Below are positions 49,281 to 54,950 of a stretch of 54,950 nucleotides of DNA, piece by piece. The translations under genes and the position numbers were made by a program. The notes under the pieces are model-generated. The model worked only from the letters and a program-made list of their open reading frames with translations. It did not search any database and was not told the DNA's origin. The DNA is from Haemophilus_D parainfluenzae_AD (GTDB lineage: Bacteria; Pseudomonadota; Gammaproteobacteria; Enterobacterales; Pasteurellaceae): the NCBI RefSeq assembly GCF_001679325.1, contig NZ_LZMX01000010.1, one strand, 5' to 3'. Every line of letters begins with the position of its first letter. Positions within the stretch are counted from its first letter, which is position 1.

Positions 49281-50633
49281 TTAGTTATTAGCTGTTTGTG
49301 ATTTTTTACGTTCTAAGCGTAATACACCTAAATGTGTCATATAGCAACAGAAAATACAGCCTGCTACAGCGAATAATAAGAGGTAGAAGCCCGCATCCCA
49401 GCCGAATTTATCAGCCAAAATACCAAATAATGCAGTACCAGAGAAACTACCTAAGATATAACTTAATAAACCACGTAAGCCAGTTGCAGAACCTGCCGCG
49501 AAAGAAGGTACGAGTTCAATAGTTTGAAGTGAAGATAAGAACATTGGCACATAAATTAAGCATCCAATAATACCTGCACCAATGGTTACGGTTAATAAGT
49601 CACTACCGCCCCAGTAAATGAACATTGCTGCGCCCACACCGAATAAGGTGATGATAGCAAGTGGCATGCGGCGACCTTTGAAATAAGTATCAGTTAACCA
49701 ACCGGCTAATAGTGTAGAAGGAATTGCTGCCCATTCAAAGATAGCAAAGGCCGTACCCATTTGAGCTTTAGTGAAACCTTTAGTTTCTAACAAATAAAGT
49801 GGTAACCAGGTTAATACACCAAAACGGATCATATAAGTGAATACGTCGATAAAAGAAACAAACCACACATTAATGTCTTTCATAATGTAATCACGGAAGA
49901 TTTCCCATGTGGTTAAATTTACATTTTCTTCTTTTGTGACAACTAATTCTTCATTCTCACTTTCAAGAATTTTTCCAACGGGTGGTAAGCCTTCATTGTA
50001 AGTACGACCCGCACCGAAGATGTAGAAAATAATCGCAACAATAGTAGCAATTGCTACAGGTACAACAAAGTGTGCAGCTTGCCAATGCTCTTGACCTAAC
50101 CAAGCGATACTAGCGCCCGCAATTGGTGCAACTAAACCACCACCTACGTTGTGAGAGATATTGAAGATAGCGGTTGTTACACCACGAGATTTACGTGGGA
50201 ACCAGCTTGCAAGTACGATGTAAGCTGGACCCGCTCCCATCCCTTGGAAGATACCATTAAGCACACAAAGGAATAAGAATGCCCAGAATGATGCGCTAAA
50301 GCCCATCATCAAGTTTACCGCGGCCGACATCATTAAGCCGAAAATCATAAAGTGTTTCGGATTTGATTTATCTGCGATTGCAGACATGAAACCTTTACTT
50401 AAACCATAAACAATTAACATGGTACCAGAAATAAAACCGATATCTTTTTTGGTGAAACCAAACTCGCTAATTAATTCTGGAGACGAAAGGAGGAAGTTAT
50501 TACGTAAAATGTAGAACGCTGCGTAACCGATAAAAATGCCAAATAATGCATGCCATCTTAAGCGATTATAGCGTTCTCTAATTTCTGCATCAGGAATAGG
50601 TGTGCCTGGATTAGATTTTAGGAATGAAATCAT
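49281..50633 (-). CDS. Organophosphate:phosphate antiporter, second PgtP-like paralogue
   Basis: A 450-residue twelve-segment OPA transporter. It keeps the phosphate-binding Arg in YAAFYILRNNFLLSSP and the second in MIRFGVLTWLPLYLL, and shares long stretches with the transporter at 17879-19234 (SHNVGGGLVAPIAGASIAWLG, FEWAAIPSTLLAGWL, VPSFAAGSATGLRGLLSYILGS). It is more like PgtP than GlpT or UhpT, yet clearly not a recent copy, so it probably has a different substrate in the organophosphate group. Its region lacks the CRP site found before the paralogue. It is divergent from gyrB. Confidence 0.85.
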   Translation of the reverse strand: MISFLKSNPGTPIPDAEIRERYNRLRWHALFGIFIGYAAFYILRNNFLLSSPELISEFGFTKKDIGFISGTMLIVYGLSKGFMSAIADKSNPKHFMIFGLMMSAAVNLMMGFSASFWAFLFLCVLNGIFQGMGAGPAYIVLASWFPRKSRGVTTAIFNISHNVGGGLVAPIAGASIAWLGQEHWQAAHFVVPVAIATIVAIIFYIFGAGRTYNEGLPPVGKILESENEELVVTKEENVNLTTWEIFRDYIMKDINVWFVSFIDVFTYMIRFGVLTWLPLYLLETKGFTKAQMGTAFAIFEWAAIPSTLLAGWLTDTYFKGRRMPLAIITLFGVGAAMFIYWGGSDLLTVTIGAGIIGCLIYVPMFLSSLQTIELVPSFAAGSATGLRGLLSYILGSFSGTALFGILADKFGWDAGFYLLLFAVAGCIFCCYMTHLGVLRLERKKSQTANN

Positions 50634-50781
50634 TTGATGATCCTTTAATTTTTAATACAACAAAACTCATTTCTATACAAAAAATGAGGTAGGTAATATA
50701 AGGAGAAAAATCGAGATGTCAAATAAAAAAAATAACACACACTTTGACCGCACTTTTATTTCGCAAAATAGTCAGTTTTTT

Positions 50782-50789
50782 GCTATAAT
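50782..50789 (+). promoter_or_regulatory. Extended -10 promoter of gyrB
   Basis: TTGCTATAATT contains a perfect TATAAT (50784-50789) with the upstream TG of an extended -10. No good -35 is visible. The -10 lies 35 bases before the ATG. Confidence 0.65.
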
Positions 50790-50824
50790 TCCACACAATT
50801 TTCATTACAAAATAGAGAAAAACT

Positions 50825-53251
50825 ATGTCAGAAACACCGGTTACAGAAAATGCTTATGGTGCATCAAGTATTAAAGTCTTAAAAGGGCTTGATGCGGTTC
50901 GGAAACGTCCGGGCATGTATATTGGGGATACCGATGATGGAACAGGCCTACACCATATGGTGTTTGAGGTGGTGGATAATGCGATTGATGAAGCGCTTGC
51001 CGGCTATTGTTCCGATATTATCGTCACTATTCATGATGACAACTCTGTTTCCGTGCAAGATGACGGCCGCGGTATTCCGGTAGATATCCACCCAGAAGAA
51101 GGTGTTTCTGCAGCAGAAGTAATCATGACAGTACTTCATGCGGGCGGTAAATTCGATGATAACTCTTATAAAGTATCAGGTGGTTTACACGGCGTGGGTG
51201 TTTCGGTAGTAAATGCACTTTCTGATAAATTGCAATTAACTATTCGTCGTCAAGGCCATGTGCACGAGCAATTCTATCACTTAGGTGAGCCTCAAGGGCC
51301 TTTAACCGTTATTGGTGAAACTCAAGCGACGGGTACAACCGTGCGTTTCTGGCCAAGTCCAGAAATCTTTGCAATTACAACCTTCGATTATAAAATTTTA
51401 GCAAAACGCTTACGTGAGCTTTCATTCTTAAACTCTGGCGTATCGATTCGTTTAATCGACAAACGTGATGGCACGGAAGATCACTTCCATTATGAAGGTG
51501 GTATTCAAGCATTCGTTGAATATTTAAATAAAAATAAAAATCCAATTCATCCAAAACCATTCTACTTTTCGGCAGAAAAAGACGGTATTGGCGTGGAAGT
51601 TGCATTGCAATGGAATGATGGCGTAAATGAAAACGTTTATTGCTTTACCAACAACATTCCACAACGAGATGGTGGTACTCACTTAGCCGGTTTCCGTGGT
51701 GCATTAACTCGTAGCTTAAATAACTATATGGAAAGCGAAGGGTTACTGAAAAAAGAGAAAGTGAGCACATCAGGTGACGATGCACGTGAAGGTTTGGTCG
51801 CGATTATTTCGGTGAAAGTGCCAGACCCTAAATTCTCTTCACAAACAAAAGACAAATTAGTGTCTTCTGAAGTGAAAAGTGCGGTTGAATCTGCTATGAA
51901 TGAGCGTATGCAGGAATATTTATTAGAAAATCCAGCCGATGCAAAAATCATTGTAAATCAAATTATTACAGCAGCTCGAGCACGTGAAGCGGCTCGTAAA
52001 GCCCGCGAAATGACCCGTCGTAAAGGGGCATTGGATATTGCTGGCCTTCCGGGTAAATTAGCAGACTGCCAAGAAAAAGACCCAGCTCTTTCAGAACTTT
52101 ACCTCGTGGAGGGTGATTCTGCGGGTGGCTCTGCAAAATCAGGTCGTGATCGTAAAACCCAAGCGATTCTGCCATTAAAAGGTAAAATTCTTAACGTTGA
52201 AAAAGCACGTTTTGATAAAATGCTTTCTTCTCAAGAAGTGGGCACATTAATTACTGCGCTTGGCTGTGGTATTGGTCGCGATGAATATAATCCGGATAAA
52301 TTACGTTATCACCATATCATTATCATGACCGATGCGGACGTGGACGGTTCACACATTCGTACTTTATTGTTGACCTTCTTCTATCGTCAAATGCCAGAAT
52401 TGATTGAGCGTGGTTATGTGTATATCGCTCAGCCACCACTTTATAAAGTGAAAAAAGGTAAACAAGAACGTTATATCAAAGATAATGACGAAATGGTGCA
52501 ATATGAGTTAATGCTTGCGTTAGATGGTGCCGCGTTGCATATCAGTGCCAATGCACCAGCAATGAATGATTTAGTGTTTGAGAAATTAGTGAGTGAATAT
52601 AACAATGTTCAGAAATTAATTACTCGCTTAAGTCGTTACTATCCGGAGCCATTATTACAAGGTTTGGTTTATCAACCACAATTAACCGTTGAGTTAATGC
52701 GTAATGAAAGTGCGGTCGAAAATTGGGCGAATTCTTTTGTGGCGTATTTAACTGAAAAAGAAACAGAAGCGCATTTATATTCAGCGAGAACGCAATTTAA
52801 CAGCGAACGCCAAGTATATGAAGCCGTCATTACCGTTCGTAAACATGGTATTGATACCGATTACTTCATCAACTTTGATTTTGTGATGGGCAATGAATTT
52901 GCGAAGATTACCGCATTTGGTCAGCAGGTGAATGGCTTACTAGAAGAGGGCGCTTATGTTACTCGTGGTGAAAAAACGCAACCTGTTCAGTCATTTGAAC
53001 AAGCCGTTGAATGGTTGATGAAAGAATCACGTCGAGGCTTAGAAATCCAACGTTATAAAGGGTTAGGTGAAATGAACGCTGAGCAACTTTGGGAAACCAC
53101 CATGGATCCAAATGCTCGCCGTATGTTAAAAGTATCGATTAAAGATGCTGTGGCAGCAGACCAACTCTTCACCACATTGATGGGAGATGAAGTTGAACCG
53201 CGCCGTGAATTTATCGAAATGAATGCGTTAAGAGCAAACTTAGACGTTTAG
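50825..53251 (+). CDS. gyrB: DNA gyrase subunit B
   Basis: GyrB supplies the ATPase of gyrase, which introduces negative supercoils. The 808-residue protein has the GHKL ATPase (EVVDNAIDEALAG; DDGRGIPVDIHPEEG; GGLHGVGVSVVNALS), the transducer domain, and the Toprim domain with EGDSAGGSAKSGRDRKTQA (Glu429) and DADVDGSHIRTLLLTFFYR. The C-terminal region keeps QRYKGLGEMNAEQLWETTMDP and the insert typical of gammaproteobacterial GyrB. Two uptake signals lie inside the gene. It appears monocistronic. Confidence 0.98.
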   Translation: MSETPVTENAYGASSIKVLKGLDAVRKRPGMYIGDTDDGTGLHHMVFEVVDNAIDEALAGYCSDIIVTIHDDNSVSVQDDGRGIPVDIHPEEGVSAAEVIMTVLHAGGKFDDNSYKVSGGLHGVGVSVVNALSDKLQLTIRRQGHVHEQFYHLGEPQGPLTVIGETQATGTTVRFWPSPEIFAITTFDYKILAKRLRELSFLNSGVSIRLIDKRDGTEDHFHYEGGIQAFVEYLNKNKNPIHPKPFYFSAEKDGIGVEVALQWNDGVNENVYCFTNNIPQRDGGTHLAGFRGALTRSLNNYMESEGLLKKEKVSTSGDDAREGLVAIISVKVPDPKFSSQTKDKLVSSEVKSAVESAMNERMQEYLLENPADAKIIVNQIITAARAREAARKAREMTRRKGALDIAGLPGKLADCQEKDPALSELYLVEGDSAGGSAKSGRDRKTQAILPLKGKILNVEKARFDKMLSSQEVGTLITALGCGIGRDEYNPDKLRYHHIIIMTDADVDGSHIRTLLLTFFYRQMPELIERGYVYIAQPPLYKVKKGKQERYIKDNDEMVQYELMLALDGAALHISANAPAMNDLVFEKLVSEYNNVQKLITRLSRYYPEPLLQGLVYQPQLTVELMRNESAVENWANSFVAYLTEKETEAHLYSARTQFNSERQVYEAVITVRKHGIDTDYFINFDFVMGNEFAKITAFGQQVNGLLEEGAYVTRGEKTQPVQSFEQAVEWLMKESRRGLEIQRYKGLGEMNAEQLWETTMDPNARRMLKVSIKDAVAADQLFTTLMGDEVEPRREFIEMNALRANLDV

Positions 53252-53280
53252 TCTAACACTCAAAAATATCATTAAAAATG

Positions 53281-53316
53281 ACCGCACTTTGGGAAACTGA
53301 GTGCGGTATTTTTTTG
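53281..53316 (+). terminator. Terminator of gyrB made of an uptake-signal pair
   Basis: ACCGCACT (53281-53288) and AGTGCGGT (53300-53307) pair around an 11-base loop and are followed by ATTTTTTT. Confidence 0.85.
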
Positions 53317-53334
53317 AATTAGATCACAAAAATA

Positions 53335-53384
53335 AAAATAATTCTCAATTTTATCTATTTTTTCCTATTATTCTTTTTTATAAT
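53335..53384 (+). promoter_or_regulatory. hmbR promoter region with a candidate Fur site
   Basis: TATAAT at 53379-53384 is a consensus -10 (no clear -35). AATAATTCTCAATTTTATC just upstream resembles the Fur box in A+T pattern and position over the -35 region, but only partly matches the 19-base consensus. Iron repression is expected for a haemoglobin receptor. Confidence 0.45.
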
Positions 53385-53415
53385 TCTACCTGTTTTGCTA
53401 TTTAAGGATAACAAT

Positions 53416-54950
53416 ATGAAAAAGAATACATTTTTAGCAGTGACCTATGGAATTTTGCCTATTGCTACGGTATCCATTTCTCTATCTTCTTTTGCAGAAG
53501 AACAATTAGAGACGATTAATGTTGAAGGTGAGCTGAGTGCAGAGCGACAAACGCAGTCAGCTGTTGAACATAAAACTGCATCAACTCTCCAAAAAGAGTT
53601 AGTGAGAGATACTCGAGATCTTGTGCGTTATACCACAGATGTTGGGATTAGCGATAATGGACGATTCCTAAAAGGGTTTTCTATTCGTGGAGTGGAAGGA
53701 AACCGAGTTGGTATTAGTGTAGATGGAGTAAATTTACCAGATAGTGAAGAAAACAGCTTATATGCGCGCTATGGTAATTTCAATAATTCACGCTTATTTG
53801 TTGATTCAGAATTGGTTCGGGAAATAGATATTGTCAGAGGTGCAGATGCGTTTAATTCAGGTAGTGGCGCATTAGGTGGCACGGTTTCTTATCGAACATT
53901 AGATGCTGCTGATATAGTCAAACAGGGACAAAAATTTGGTGGACTTATTCGAGGCGGATATGCGAGTAAAAATAGTGAATGGGTAAGAACTGCCGCCGTG
54001 GGATATGTAGGAGAGAAATTTGACGCTATTGTAGCTTATTCTCAACGCACAGGACATCAGATGAAAAGTCGAGGTGATGGTAGCATTGAGGATTCATCAT
54101 CTCGTCAAATGCCAGACCCATCAAGTCATCGTTTTAATAGCTATTTGGTTAAATTAGGTTATCAGATTAACGCTCATCATCGTATTGCCTTTGGATTTAC
54201 TGGGCAGAAAGGAGAACGTTATACTGATGAAAGAAGTTATGCGTTATATGGTGGAAGTTGGCGAGAAGCTAATGATGAAAATAAACGTCATAATTTTAAT
54301 GTAAGTTATATTTATGCTCCAGATTCTGCTTGGTTAGCTTTTGCAAAACTTAATTTAGATTATCAAAAAACTGATCTAGCAGCAGTAAATTACAAAGGTG
54401 ATAGACATTGGAAGACCAATGAAAAGGAATTGAGTGAAATTTTTGATCGTCGAATGAAAACAACATTTAAACGAGCTACGATAGAACTAGAAAGTCAGCC
54501 ATTTAAATTGTTGGGGGAACATACCTTTACGTTAACAAACTTTATCAGTGAACGAGAGTTTGAAAATATTAATTATGATAGAGCAGGGATTGGTCGCAGT
54601 TATGAATATTCTGATCTCTATACTATTCAGCGTCCGATTAAAACAAAACAATATGGTATCTCTCTGAAAGATAATATTCGTTGGAATGAGATCTTTTCAT
54701 CTGTGATAGGTGTTCGTTATGATTATGCAAAATTAACACCAAAAGAGTTTAATGCACGATGCTCAAAAGCTTGCCTTGAAGGTGATGAGCCAGTTAAAAG
54801 TAGCTTTGCTAATTGGAGTGGATTTGCGGGTATTAATGCTCAAGTATCAGATACATGGAAATTAGGTTATCAACTTTCTACAGGCTATCGAATCCCTACT
54901 GCTTCTGAAATGTATTTTACATTTAAAAATGCGGTATTATGTAGCAGTTG
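53416..54950 (+). CDS. hmbR: TonB-dependent haemoglobin receptor HmbR (3' truncated by window)
   Basis: The first 511 codons of an outer-membrane receptor that strips haem from haemoglobin; the gene runs off the window. A signal peptide (MKKNTFLAVT to SSFA) is followed by the TonB box ETINV, then a plug domain with DLVRYTTDVGISDNGRFLKGFSIRG, VEGNRVGISVDGVNLPDSEENSLYARYGNFNNSRL and VREIDIVRGADAFNSGSGALGG, which follow meningococcal HmbR closely. Barrel segments such as YQLSTGYRIPTASEMYFTF agree. Unlike the H. influenzae Hgp receptors, there is no CCAA tract near the start, so phase variation by that mechanism is not expected, at least at this end. AAGGA precedes the ATG. Confidence 0.9.
   Translation, partial: MKKNTFLAVTYGILPIATVSISLSSFAEEQLETINVEGELSAERQTQSAVEHKTASTLQKELVRDTRDLVRYTTDVGISDNGRFLKGFSIRGVEGNRVGISVDGVNLPDSEENSLYARYGNFNNSRLFVDSELVREIDIVRGADAFNSGSGALGGTVSYRTLDAADIVKQGQKFGGLIRGGYASKNSEWVRTAAVGYVGEKFDAIVAYSQRTGHQMKSRGDGSIEDSSSRQMPDPSSHRFNSYLVKLGYQINAHHRIAFGFTGQKGERYTDERSYALYGGSWREANDENKRHNFNVSYIYAPDSAWLAFAKLNLDYQKTDLAAVNYKGDRHWKTNEKELSEIFDRRMKTTFKRATIELESQPFKLLGEHTFTLTNFISEREFENINYDRAGIGRSYEYSDLYTIQRPIKTKQYGISLKDNIRWNEIFSSVIGVRYDYAKLTPKEFNARCSKACLEGDEPVKSSFANWSGFAGINAQVSDTWKLGYQLSTGYRIPTASEMYFTFKNAVLCSS

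Noticed and set aside
49281..50633. Naming this gene glpT or uhpT
   Set aside because: Remembered GlpT and UhpT sequences differ in the first helix and central loop. The NNF motif and later wording fit the PgtP branch better, so no symbol is given.
50716..50874. Small ORF of 52 codons before gyrB with AAGGAG upstream
   Set aside because: The gyrB -10 lies inside it and it runs into the gyrB start in another frame. It would need a second upstream promoter, and the translation shows no protein-like pattern.

Overview
The window comes from a Pasteurellaceae chromosome of the Haemophilus type. The 9-base DNA uptake signal AAGTGCGGT and its complement ACCGCACTT recur dozens of times, inside genes and as inverted pairs between them; this is the Hin-type signal. 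The proteins read as close relatives of H. influenzae families, including the shikimate-dehydrogenase-like protein known from HI0607. A hydrogenase-2 operon, which I do not associate with H. influenzae, points towards H. parainfluenzae or a near relative. That species guess is inference. I saw no rRNA, tRNA, CRISPR array, prophage or insertion sequence.

Layout. 1-1.9 kb: 3' end of a contact-dependent inhibition exoprotein (CdiA type) with a deaminase-fold toxin tip, followed by an overlapping presumed immunity gene. 1.9-5.4 kb: purT, luxS, then an intergenic region with what looks like an unannotated, sigmaE-type small RNA divergent from luxS (the position of micA in enterobacteria), then yqaA, yqaB and a stand-alone PRD protein. 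5.5-15.2 kb: a minus-strand block with ppx-tamB-tamA (outer-membrane biogenesis) and dtd-yihY-ychJ-yiiM. 15.4-19.2 kb: yjgR, udp and a CRP-controlled organophosphate transporter. 19.3-22.9 kb: rhodanese-like protein, secB, gpsA, cysE, sdhL. 23.2-26.4 kb: ansB, dcuA and a DUF3108-like protein. 26.5-28 kb: a YfcC carrier. 28.2-35.7 kb: a siderophore-import module (FyuA-like receptor, two YbtP/YbtQ-like ABC half transporters, one YbtX-like MFS protein) divergent from a TetR-type regulator. 35.8-42.5 kb: virK-like gene, lon with a heat-shock promoter, hemW, rpiA, serA. 42.6-48.9 kb: hybOABCDE behind an FNR-type promoter, with an inverted palindromic repeat inserted at the hybD/hybE junction. 49.3-54.9 kb: a second organophosphate transporter, gyrB, and the 5' part of a haemoglobin receptor (hmbR).

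How it fits together. Several genes describe anaerobic respiration: hydrogenase-2 oxidises H2, AnsB makes aspartate in the periplasm, and DcuA can exchange aspartate for C4-dicarboxylates. Iron supply appears twice: a siderophore module without biosynthesis genes in view, and HmbR. Envelope assembly and interbacterial competition are covered by TamAB, SecB, CdiA and the candidate MicA-like RNA.
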